From: Tubiluchus corallicola
Lineage: Eukaryota; Priapulida; Priapulimorpha; Priapulimorphida; Tubiluchidae
Direction of reading: 5' to 3'
NCBI GenBank assembly: GCA_030141605.1
Contig: JAQGDQ010001312.1
Span: 1-20,000 of the forward strand
Length of the DNA stretch: 20,000 bases
The notes under the pieces are model-generated. The model saw only the letters and a list, made by a program, of their open reading frames with translations. It made no database searches and was not told the DNA's origin. The position numbers were made by a program, and so were the translations under genes. Below are positions 1-9,800 of the stretch, piece by piece; the stretch's first letter is position 1, and each line of letters opens with the position of its first letter.

Positions 1-44
1 GAAATATAGACCACATATAGGCATATCGGATAAATCGGAACACT
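1..44 (-). mobile_element. Truncated copy of the pogo-like MITE
   Basis: The first ~44 bases are the near-exact reverse complement of the interior of the MITE at 1852-2180 (about 1908-1950). The match stops abruptly at cggaacac, before the G-rich tract and the terminal inverted repeat. The window therefore opens inside a second, oppositely oriented, broken copy whose other end lies outside. Confidence 0.7.
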
Positions 45-143
45 GATGGTAAATTATGACAGATTATGTATGCACGGTGTTGTCGTGAGGCTCACGATTA
101 CTTCATTTTATCTAACTGATTATTACTTTGCAATAATTAATCA

Positions 144-274
144 TAATTATTATCAATGGTCACATTATTACATTCTCTTGCTAAAATATCAAATTAAAAT
201 CTCATACAAGAACTTACTAAATTTCAGCTATAAAACTGCTTTTTATTTCCCTGTATACAATTTAAACTTTCATC
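144..274 (+). repeat. Inverted repeat arm B (left), paired with 1476-1603
   Basis: This segment is the reverse complement, with few mismatches, of 1476-1603. Shared blocks include cattctcttgctaaaatat and ctcatacaagaacttact. It runs directly into arm A at 272. The right-hand copy instead grows out of the last unit of the ~115-bp minisatellite, so the two copies sit in different contexts. This points to rearrangement or to two nested elements. Confidence 0.75.
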
Positions 275-619
275 CTTGATAGTTGGGTATTTTAAATTAT
301 GCATGAAACAAGGTAATTGATATTTTAAGTTCACTTATAGGCTCTCTATGGTCACAAAATTGCAATTTCTTGCTGGCTCTAGGTGGCCTTTGCCCCTCAA
401 CCCCATTGGGAGCCTAGCCAGCCCCAAAACCCCTGGCCAGTTTCAGAGTTTGTTGCACTTGGTCATTCTCATCCCTGAATACATGAAAGAAAATGCTCAT
501 GTCACGTTGTATACCCTTTGCTACTTATCTCTCTCTAATACGATACTGGCATAGATCTAGATGGTGTAACTTCAACAAAAACTTGTTTAATGCCGTGAGT
601 AGTAACCTGTAAAAATTCC
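272..619 (+). repeat. Long inverted repeat arm A (left), paired with 2202-2548
   Basis: This ~348-bp arm is inverted at 2202-2548. Both arms start sharply at atccttgatagttggg on the outside and fade at caggttac-taaaaa on the inside. Each contains an open frame of 68 codons, aligned residue for residue with about ten differences (348-554 + and 2266-2472 -). No domain is recognised in these frames, and they are probably just part of the repeat. The layout resembles a foldback or long-TIR transposon of ~2.28 kb, but no clear target-site duplication is visible at either end. Confidence 0.8.
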
Positions 620-891
620 TCCAAATCTGCCTCAAGAACAGAGCCAACTTTCATGGAATTTATCAGCTAGGGTCTTTAGTTTTCCATGTTGTACAACTTC
701 CAGCATTTAAAATAGTTTTGTCACACCTATGAAGAAATTCTAAAGGTAAGTGCTGACAGTATGGCTTCTTTGGAAGAATAAACAAAGTAGAATGCAGATA
801 AGTTGTTCATATCACATGCACTTTATTTTCTGAACAAGTGGTAATACAATTACTCTCTCTCTAAAGTTTTGCCAAGGCAACTGACCAGTAA

Positions 892-1508
892 ATTTTCCAT
901 GAAGTGAAAGGAAGCCAGCGTTGATTAAAGGTAAATGTTAGCATACTAGTTCAAGGTTCTGTCATGATGAAGTTTAAACTGTATACAGAGAAATAAACAG
1001 GTAAAACTTTTCCATAAGTGAAAGAAGCCAGCATTGATTAAAGGTAAATGTTATCATACTGTTCAAGGTTCTGTCAATGTGAAAGTTTAACTGATACAGA
1101 GAAATAAACAGGTAAAACTTTTCCATGAAGTGAAAGGAAGCCAGCAGTTGATTAAAGGTAAATGTTATGCATACTAGTTCAAGGTTCTGTGCAATGATGG
1201 AAGTTTAAATGTATACAGAGAAATAAACCAGGTAAAACTTTTCCATACTGCATACAGAGAAATAAACCAGGTAAAACTTTTCCATTAAGTGAAAAGAAGC
1301 CAGCAGTTGATTAAAGGTAAATGTTATACATACTAGTTCAAGGTTCTGTGCAATGTTGAAAGTTTAAACTGTATACAGAGAAATAAACCAGGTAAAACTT
1401 TTCCATTAAGTGAAAAGAAACCAGCAGTTGATTAAAGGTAAATGTTATGCATACTAGTTCAAGGTTTTGTACAATGATGAAAGTTTAAATTGTATACAGG
1501 GAAATAAA
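892..1508 (+). repeat. Minisatellite, ~112-121 bp unit, about 5 copies
   Basis: Units recur at about 901, 1015, 1127, 1286 and 1407, marked by the phrase aagtgaaa-gaagccagc and ending gaaataaa-caggtaaaac. The third-to-fourth interval is longer (159 bp) because the last ~39 bp of the unit is duplicated on its own at about 1247-1285. The first copies carry more small deletions than the later ones. The final unit merges into inverted arm B. No coding potential is seen. Confidence 0.85.
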
Positions 1509-1603
1509 GCAGTTTTATAGCTGAAATTTAGTAAGTTCTTGTATGAGATTTTAATCTAATATTTTAGCAAGAGAATGTAATAATATGACCTGGTAATAAT
1601 TCG
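1476..1603 (-). repeat. Inverted repeat arm B (right), paired with 144-274
   Basis: Reverse-complement partner of 144-274. Its first ~40 bases are also the tail of the minisatellite unit (gtttaaattgtatacaggg), so the left arm B contains a piece of that same unit. The minisatellite therefore probably expanded from sequence that was already part of the element. Confidence 0.75.
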
Positions 1604-1851
1604 TCAAACAAACTGATGCCAAGTGCAAGGATGTGGAAATTCTAAAGTTTCAGCAGAAAATCTTGTTAGAAAGACCATTTAAACTCCACTGTTTGCAGCA
1701 GATAAAGCAGAACTGCAGGCATTACAGTTTGTCCTAAGTATTTGTCGTCGAAGTATAATCCCCTAGGAATAAACATGGCGTTTTTAAGTGCAGATGGTTG
1801 TTTCAACAGCAACTGTCATTATAAATGCTAGATATCGAGCCAAATTAAATA
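1604..1851. other. Unassigned spacer
   Basis: About 250 bp between arm B and the pogo-like MITE. No gene, tandem repeat or inverted repeat was recognised. Confidence 0.5.
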
Positions 1852-2180
1852 CAGTCAACCCTCGTTAAACCGGACTAATGGGGGGTGGGGGTGGGGGGTT
1901 GGATGGGTGTTCCGATTTATCTGATATGCCTATATATGGTCTATATTATACAGGAATAATCACCTTAATAAGGCTTATATACATTGCACTATATTCTATA
2001 CTGTATATCACTTTAAAATAGTTAACCTGTGAGGGTAAAGAAATTATTGTACAGTTGGTAGGCCGTGTTGTGTTTAGCGCTCCGGCTCGGATGGAAATCG
2101 GTCAGTTTCCTTTACCAGGGATGACGTCCGTCTTATCCGATATCCGGGATAACGGGGTCCGGTTTAACGAGGGTCGACTG
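1852..2180 (+). mobile_element. Non-autonomous pogo/Tigger-like MITE
   Basis: The ends form near-perfect terminal inverted repeats of about 24 bp: CAGTCAACCCTCGTTAAACC on the left and, read inward from the right, CAGTCGACCCTCGTTAAACC, followed on both sides by GGAC. The element is 329 bp with no transposase frame, so it is non-autonomous. TA precedes the left end and CA follows the right end, consistent with a TA target duplication with one later change. CAGT-type ends with TA insertion are typical of the pogo/Tigger branch of Tc1/mariner. It sits just inside the right arm A. A broken copy lies at 1-44. Confidence 0.8.
1880..1907 (+). other. G-quadruplex motif within the MITE
   Basis: Four guanine runs (6, 5, 6 and 3 Gs) separated by single T loops and one six-base loop satisfy the usual G4 pattern. 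The tract lies 28 bp inside the left TIR. The broken copy at 1-44 diverges exactly where this tract would begin. Confidence 0.7.
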
Positions 2181-2201
2181 CAGTTTTGAACCCGCAAACT
2201 C

Positions 2202-2548
2202 AATTTTTTACAGGTTACTACTCACGGCATTAAACAAGTTTTTGTTGAAGTTACGCCATCTAGATCTATGCCAGTATCGTGTTAGGGAGAGAAAAGTAGG
2301 AAAGGGTATACAACGTGACATGAGCATTTTCTTTCATGTATTCAGGGATGAGAATGACAAATTGCAAAAAACTCTGAAACAGGCCAGGGGTTTTGGGGCT
2401 GCCTAGGCTCCCAATGGGGTTGAGGGGCAAAGGCCCCCTAGAGCCAGCAATAAATTGCAATTTTGTGACCATAGAGAGCCTATAAGTGGACTTAAAATAT
2501 CAATTACCTTGTTTCATGCATAATTTAAAATACCCAACTATCAAGGAT
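2202..2548 (-). repeat. Long inverted repeat arm A (right), paired with 272-619
   Basis: Reverse complement of 272-619 with scattered point differences and no large gaps. The MITE at 1852-2180 ends only ~22 bp from its inner edge. The outer limit is sharp at tcaaggat (2541-2548), after which the flanks of the two arms share nothing. Confidence 0.8.
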
Positions 2549-2703
2549 ACATGATACCTAATTGTCTCAAAAATGCCTAAGTATTGGCCGCTCTATGCAA
2601 AAGTATATAAAAACTGTCTGCAATTGACTCAAATAACTCCGCACAATTGATTCTATATTTTTATACATAGAGATATACAGGTGGTTACACTGATGTACGT
2701 GAT

Positions 2704-2809
2704 GTAAACAAAGTGACGGCCTGCCAACTAGCGGTCAGCTTGTGAAATAATGTACTGGGTCCGTAAACAAAGTGACGGCCTGCCAACTAGCGGTCAGCTT
2801 GTGAAATAA
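2704..2809 (+). repeat. 47-bp direct duplication, period 59
   Basis: A 47-bp block starting gtaaacaaagtgacggcctg occurs without change at 2704-2750 and 2763-2809, separated by 12 bp. The absence of differences suggests a recent event. Confidence 0.9.
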
Positions 2810-3850
2810 GGTATTTGTAAAAATTTTCTCAAAGAATTTATGCAATTTGTAAAAATTCTCATCCCTGTATGTATTTAAATACCAGCATTTCGCTGTTTTT
2901 TATGAACATTAAACTCTTACGGAAAAAACCTTTAACGGTTGTCGCTTATCCGGTGACAATAATTAAACGCCAGTGTCTCATAGGTAAACACAATCATAGT
3001 GCATTAATTTGAGCAAGACTTTCGTGTAGTTCGAGACTTCGGCAATTACCTGAAAATTTTTAGGTCAAACTGATGCCAAACATGCCGCAAAAGTTCGCCA
3101 AACAGATCACCAGCTTCGGAAATTTTTTCAAAATGTTCAAACTTTTGTCACCAGAGTTGTAAAACTTCCTACCAAACCAAACTATCGTAAAGTTGTCATA
3201 AGATGCGCTAAACGCTCGCAAATTTATCGTCACACGTCGCAACAACTCTAAAATCCACGAAATACTGGCGAACGTTTTGCAATGCTCTTGAGAATGTTAG
3301 GACAACTGTGCGACTATTTTTGACAACCTCGATTATTCCAACTTGTTTAGCACTTCTTTCTACGTAAATTTCACGAACTTGTCATGAAATAATCACAACA
3401 TACTCGTGCGAATGCAATGCAATATTGCCACAGTGCATAAGCCATTGCAGAAGCAAACGAGCAAAAATGTCATACGAAGTTCGTGCGATATTCTTGCAAT
3501 TTTTGCTGCAGAAAAAACCCGAAATTCGCAAAAAAGATAATCGCGCGAATTTCACAGGAATGATTTACAACAAAACACGGTCGTGGAATATTTCAGCAAC
3601 AGTTGGACTCAGAAGATTTACAACTGTTTCAAAAATGTTTCAAACTGTTTCAAAAAAGTCGCAGCAGCGAGAAAAACCTCGCTTCAGGGATGCAGACATG
3701 CACTAGAAAATACAATTTCCTTTTGTTGGTGTTATTTCATAAAAAATGGCCCTATGGTATCTACGAATTACATTTGGAAAAACAAAAACATGGAAATAAG
3801 ATATGACTCAGAACAGATTTGAACCAAGTACAGTAGCATCAAAAACTGAC
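2810..3850. other. Unassigned region, CpG-richer from about 3000 to 3700
   Basis: No supported gene. A short block near 2863 (attctcatccctg) matches part of inverted arm A. From about 3000 to 3700 CpG dinucleotides are noticeably more frequent than in neighbouring DNA (ttcgtgcgat, tcgcgcgaat and similar). Open frames here (3060-3245 -, 3425-3706 +) have no recognisable domain or splice logic and were not called. The B-box gene should continue into this side, but no following exon was found. Confidence 0.4.
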
Positions 3851-3994
3851 CTTCACGCGCTGATGTGCTAGTAAGCACTCACGACAGAGTGTATCACCAC
3901 ATTCTTCACACCAGGCAATCAAAATTTTCCCCTCTTCACAAGCTGTACAAGTTTGGGCCTGTCCGTCAGCATCCTGATCACAAATGTCAGCATC
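3851..3994 (-). CDS. Single internal exon of a B-box zinc-finger (TIF1/TRIM24-33-like) protein
   Basis: Read on the minus strand, this 144-nt exon (48 codons, phase 0 at both ends) encodes a type 1 B-box. The pattern is C-x2-C-x9-C-x2-C-x4-C-x2-C-x3-H, ending in the residues AHQRVK. The last zinc ligand would fall in the next exon. In TIF1-family proteins (TRIM24, TRIM28, TRIM33) B-box 1 ends with very similar AH-RVK residues followed by a KDH motif; these proteins are nuclear cofactors carrying RING, two B-boxes, coiled coil, PHD and bromodomain. The 3' splice site is strong (gttttgtttttcatcag, plus-strand AG complement at 3995-3996), and the donor is AAG|gtcag (complement of 3849-3850). The leader before the finger is rich in aspartate. 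No RING exon is seen at higher coordinates and no B-box 2 exon at lower ones, so this is either one exon of a gene with large introns or a relic. The family call rests on this domain alone. Confidence 0.65.
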
Positions 3995-5476
3995 CTGATG
4001 AAAAACAAAACACAATGCATTTCTTCTAACACAGTTCTCATTATGTTCAATTCAGCAAGCAATAAAATTGCACAACAGATCAGAAGTCAAATAAGAAACT
4101 TTGGAGAGCAGAGAATTAAAAAAAATTAAAGAAAAGTTCAAGCAGTTGTTGACCTAGCCAGGAACCTACGGCGTTCTTTGAAAAACGCTACTTCCCATGT
4201 CGGTGACTGGTTCATCAATTAGTGCCCACAACCATTTAGAAATTAAAGTTAGAGAATTAAGTCGCATTTTGTATGAAATCTTTTTTGTCATATATAAAAA
4301 AATTAGAACAGCACACAAATTACAAATGGACTGACACAGCCCTATGCTATTCTGTGACTCAGCTAACTAGTTTAGCAGGCAATTATATAAGACCTTCCTA
4401 CACATTGTGAATCTAGCAACTTTCAGCTTTTTAAAAATTCATTCGTTCATTGAATTGTTTTAAGGATACATAACGCAAAAATCACAAACCATGCTTTCTT
4501 TAACAAATTTTCACACGCTTGTAAAATCGTCACACGACACCGGCGGGAAAAATTAAAGTCTGCGCCATCGCACGTCAACAATTTCAACTATCACTGCAAA
4601 TTAAGCATGGATATAACAAACTGTACATTGTTAGAGTGGGTGGTATCATAATTGCATAAAATAATTACATAGCATACATTGTGATACACAAAGTGATTAT
4701 TATTTTAAAATTGACTGCTGTTATTATCTACGCATTGTCATCTAAATGTTTGTTTCTTTGAAAGTTTATTTGCCAAACCCACTAACTCACCTGTTTACTG
4801 GAACTCCCTGCTTACTTCTATAAACTGACTAAAAAATCTAAGCTAGGCTGGATTTAAGACAAAGTATATTCATTTTATACTTTGGCAAAGTTATTTTTCA
4901 CATTCTAGCACTTAGTTCACATTAACAATTGGGTGAAAATACAGCAACAGAACCGTTTATTTCACACTTCTCCGAAAATATATAACATAGGAGTTATAGA
5001 AATGCCCAGAAATTTTTTGCATTGGTTGTGACATAATATAATTCTTCCTGTACATATCTCCATTATATAATTTCTAAAACCCAAAAGCACAGGCACAAAG
5101 AATTAATTATCTAAAATGATTAACGGATTCAAATCACACAAGTAAGCATTTCACTTATGCCGCTGATCAGAGATCACACAATCAGAATACTGAACGAGTG
5201 GTACAATTTATCTGACATTGTGATTGCCACACCAACACTAGCAAATTATCGTTAGCTTTACGTTTTTAATTAACAATTACTTTGTGGAAAAATTTTATGA
5301 GCGTATACAGACAGCTACAATACTGTCACTATTATGGTCACGATCTTTTCAGGATCTTCATAAAAAAATACGTTCAGAAAAATATTGTCAAAATGATGGT
5401 ACAACATAGAGTAATTTTGTCGAATGTTGTGACAACATTGGTACAATATTGCCATGTTGCCTGGTGCGTGCATGCG
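3995..5476. other. Unassigned AT-rich region
   Basis: About 1.5 kb with no supported exon, RNA gene or long repeat. If the minus-strand B-box exon belongs to a real gene, this would be its upstream intron. Confidence 0.4.
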
Positions 5477-5545
<69 letters not shown>

Positions 5546-5557
5546 ATATATATATAT
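5477..5557 (+). repeat. Compound microsatellite (TA)n-(TG)28-(TA)n
   Basis: An uninterrupted TG run at 5485-5540 is flanked by short TA runs on both sides. Alternating purine-pyrimidine DNA of this length can adopt Z-form. The open frames through it on both strands are low-complexity artefacts. Confidence 0.98.
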
Positions 5558-6767
5558 CATTTTGAGGTTTTTAACTGCATGCGTGGAGGCTGACATACAA
5601 ATGTTAATTTGAAAACAATTGAACAATCAAACTAAAATTTGTATATAGATTTTCTGAGTTTCTTCAAATCTTTGCTCAATGCTTAATTATTGTTTGTTTC
5701 TATGTGAGCCAATCAGAAAATAAAAACATTAATATACTTATGCGAACTTACTATAATATCAAGAGTTAAAAGGCTCGAAAAGTTCGTTTCTACTGCTGCT
5801 ATAATCTTAAAATGTAAGACATATACTAACGCACCTACTGAAAGCTAAAAATGTAGATATCAGTTGCAATGCAGATAGTTTTTCGTTCACTGCTCAACTT
5901 GCTACTTGATGATGCGCACAGTTACAGTAACTGTTGTGGTGAATATGCTGAATTTCAACATTCTGCCACTATTCAAATTTACTTTTGACTTTGACTAATA
6001 TTATCCCACCACAAAGCGACCTTCACTTATCTAAAACTAAAAACATCCTTTAGTTCATACACATAATGATCACAAGTACAGGGTTTCATGTTTAATGTAT
6101 TGTACTGCCAAAGGTACTCTTTCTGACTTTGCACATATTCCCAACTTCGTGAACAACTAAATTGTGAATGGCTCTTTTCTGCTAAAAATGTGTCATGCTA
6201 TTATAATAGAAATGGCATGCTATATAGCAAGTTTGCTTAAAAAAATCAGCATTCAATTTTCTATTATGTCAAATAAAAAGCAATATCACATGAATATATT
6301 TTCACATTAACCACTTAAAACAAAGCAACGACGCATTATTGCGGCATTGTCATAATCATCGTTTATTCGTTAAATTATTCAATGTCAGGCTGATCGTCAT
6401 CGTTGACTGCGTCGGCTAACGGATAACAAATTACGATTGAATCAAATAACTGTGTTGAGCGACCTGATTTTCAACTTTTCTTTCGCCTGGTAACACGTGA
6501 ATTTCATTGATGGCTGACTGCTGCTTCTAGCGTATGCAACTGTATTGTGCAAACAGTGTATGTTTTTTTCTGAATTGTATTTTTAGTGTGAAAAGTAAAA
6601 TAAATGTTAAGATAATTTAAGCAAGTTAAACAAAGAGATTAAACAAACACGAGATAAACAAATAAAAGCATACATAGCAGAGTAAATTGTAAAAAGTTGG
6701 CAGTTGTTCTACTTGGTATTGTAACTAACGGCATGATATTATTATTAATAAGTCGTTCTGATTTCAG
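5558..6767. other. Unassigned AT-rich region upstream of the NIFK-like gene
   Basis: No exon or element recognised. A moderately CpG-containing patch at about 6340-6530 is the most promoter-like part, lying 280-470 bp before the start codon, but no core promoter motif can be assigned with confidence. Confidence 0.35.
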
Positions 6768-6805
6768 ATTACAGATGCTAAATTATAATTTAGAGTAAGG
6801 AAAGA
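6766..6805 (+). promoter_or_regulatory. Possible 5' UTR acceptor and 7-codon uORF before NIFK-like start
   Basis: A good 3' splice site (cgttctgatttcag, AG at 6766-6767) lies 38 bp before the NIFK start codon. A 5' UTR exon, or a spliced leader if this lineage trans-splices, could join here. Between them an ATG at 6775 opens a 7-codon uORF that stops at 6796-6798, out of frame with the main ORF and 7 nt before its ATG. An in-frame stop (6791-6793) precedes the main start, so this exon carries no extra coding sequence. Confidence 0.45.
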
Positions 6806-9800
6806 ATGACGTCGCCAGGTGTTATATACGTTGGTCACTTACCAAGAGGAATGTTTGAACCTCAACTCAAAAGTTACTTCTCACAATTTGGAAATATTAA
6901 AAAATTGCGACTTTCACGTAGCAAGAAGGTAAGGTTTCTGGTTGTTACTGATGTGGCCACTTGGGGTTTTTGGTATTTTCCATGTCATTGTATACAACAG
7001 TTTTGAAATTTAAGAAGTGAAAATGTCTAATCGTTTAATCACAATCAATTTGGCGTGCACGTTATTGTAAAGATTGTTATTTTCCCTCAGTATCGGCCAT
7101 TATTGTAACTTACTGTATTTTTCTTTTTTGTTTTTTTGATGTAAGTGTTTGTTTGTTTATTCAACCAGCAGTACAAATGAACACCATAATACATTTTTTT
7201 GCCTATAAAAGTTAGCAATTGTTTCTTATATTCAAATAATTAGCTTAGAAAATTAATAAACGGCAACCGAACACGGCTATTGCTTACGTCAGAAATTAAC
7301 CACAGTTTGTGCAATGGCAGGCATCTTCCCTTGCGCATCAAGCACGTTTGCATAAGTATTGCAGTACGGTTTAAATGCATGATGTCACGAAAAATGGGCT
7401 CTACATCATATGACGTCAGAAACTAACACTACAGTTCATGATCATGGTTATCACTGTACTGCCTTTTATTTGCCAGCTACGTGCATCTGACAAAAAGGCA
7501 CCTCTGCCAATCTTAGTAGATTCACTGAGCCGCGCGTAGCTTTGAAAGTTTAACGAAATTTGAGTATCCGAGGTAATTATTATTCAACCTAAGCTTTGAT
7601 TTACAAAAAGCTATTGTGATTTTCAATAGTTTAGAGTATTCTTTATTCTGGACTAATGTTTATACAATCATCCGGTTTTCCTTTAAATAAGCCCCATTAC
7701 ATTTATTGTATAGTCTGTTTTTACAAAGCTTTTGTAAATGGTATTGTAAGCTGTTGTAATGCAACGAAAATTGTTTATTATAGAGTGGAAATAGCAAAGG
7801 CTATGCATTCATCGAGTTTGAGTATGAAGAAGTGGCCAAAATAGCAGCAGAAACAATGAACAATTATCTGATGTTTGAGAGATTAATAAAATGTAAGCGA
7901 AGTATGCGTGTTACGACAGCAAGTTTGTAGAAATAAAGCTGGATGGATTCACAAAGCGTCTTATTAACCGTTTTATTAGTAAGATCTTTCGTAATATAAT
8001 TTCTTAGGCATACGACAGAATTCACAAAGGTTTCGTAATCTAAGAAGGTTGTTAAACTTTACGAAAACAATTCTTGTGAAGTTTCCGCGAAAATTCTTAC
8101 GAATGCGTTAGTGAATCCGGCCCCTGGTTTTTAGACATTGAAACATGAGATGTCTTCATTACCTAGATTAACACCACAAATAGTTATCAGTGTTCGGATT
8201 TGAGATTAGTCATGTTTTTTGACACTAATGATTAAAGGACAAGAAAATGGCCAACCAAAGTAAGCCTCAGAAAATTTGCATTAAGAAGTTATATCACCCA
8301 AGTGTAATCTTAAGTGAATAAAGTACTCACCTTTCTGCATTTACTCCAATTTGTGTGAAATATTTCAACCACTGCAGTAAACATTGGCGCAGACATGTTT
8401 AATTTAGTCCGCCAGTTGATCATGTGGTGTGGCATGACATCACTCGAACACAGTCGCCGTGAGTTCTGAGCACGTGTACTATAAAGATTTGTGTTGTGGT
8501 TCTGTGACGCCATCTAATATGGTGCCGCCGTGACAGTCTCGCGGGAGTATTTGAAATGAAAACAAACAGGAAATTCTTTTAACGCGAGTATGATAAACGC
8601 TTAAGATTGCCTCTAACTGTTATAATTCTTTAGCAAAAATTTTCTGAGACTTGCTTTAACTAGGCCTTTTCTTGTCCTTTAAATGTGATTCATTTGCAGA
8701 AGTTACAGTTTTCGTAATTATATAATTCCCATATTTGAAGAGCAATTAAATGTGCTTTCACTTGTCACTGTTATGAAGGCAAGATTCATATTTCAGGCAT
8801 GTCGTATTATTAGATTCTGTAGTTTATCAATAGCACATACATTTCATCCAATTTGTAATCAGGTAAAGGAAAACTGGATCCAATCTTAAACTGCAGGTCA
8901 AAATAAGCTACTCTTTAAAACATTGAAAGGAAACATGAAAGAATATTACTACACACTTACGTGAAAGAATTATTATCATACGAAGTAATTTCATGTTCCT
9001 GCAGCTAGTTCTTCATTGTTACCTGCATTTCGTCATTCGTTAGTTAGATGGGCACTAGCACCTCGGCAAAGCATTGCATAAAAACCGGATGATGAATCCC
9101 CCAGCGTTCGAAGCTCATGCGTAAGCCCAGCAGTAAATTTGAAATGTGAATTTTTATCTTAACCCTTTCATACCCATTCTATCCCGTGGGGTACGAGAAT
9201 ATTTTCTGCCTTTAAAATTAATAAAATTTTAAAACTGACATTTATTTGATCTGTTACTAAGCCAAAATTTTTTTTCTTATTAAAAATAATATGGGACTGA
9301 AAGGGTTAAAATTTGTCAAGTTTTTGTATGTTACGCTGACAGTTATACAGTAAAACTGTGCGTCAATTTTGCTTTTGCTCATGGAATGTTTGCACTGTTG
9401 AAAATTATGTTCACTTCTGATGTCATCACTAGTTGGGCTCGCCCGCCATTTATCAAGTTCTTAACCTATAATTTCATTATCAGAAAAGCATTAGTGTAGG
9501 TGTTGAAATGTATACTTTTTACTGTACTTCAAAATGGGGACAATGAAAAATTGTCCTGTTTTGCTTTAACGTATAATTGATTGTGGATCTGAGCTTCCTG
9601 ACGTTAAGCTACTATTATTGTTACATCAGTTACTTTCGTTTTGCTTTTTTCCTTTTTCCATTTTCTCCTTTCTTCTTTTCTGCACGTAGTGAGTTTGCTT
9701 GAGTGGAGAGTTTCAGTTTTTGTTTTGTTGTAACTATGGCGAAGTTGCACATCTGGTCGTGGCTGACGTTGTTTGCTGATTGAAGAGTAGTGGACAAAAT

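Noticed and set aside
46-279. 77-codon frame near the window start
   Set aside because: AT-rich, rich in Tyr/Asn/Ile, no domain, and it overlaps inverted arm B.
3060-3706. Short frames 3060-3245 (-) and 3425-3706 (+) as possible further exons of the B-box gene
   Set aside because: No B-box 2, coiled-coil or other TRIM features, and no splice sites in a compatible phase.
3790-3830. tRNA B-box-like word ggttcaaatct on the minus strand
   Set aside because: No matching A-box 30-60 nt upstream and no acceptor stem, so not a tRNA gene.
5282-5626. 103-codon frames on both strands across the TG repeat
   Set aside because: Poly Cys-Val and Thr-His tracts are microsatellite translations, and the flanks show no coding features.
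8310-8513. 67-codon minus-strand frame inside the TTAA element
   Set aside because: No domain and no splice or start evidence; most likely element sequence.
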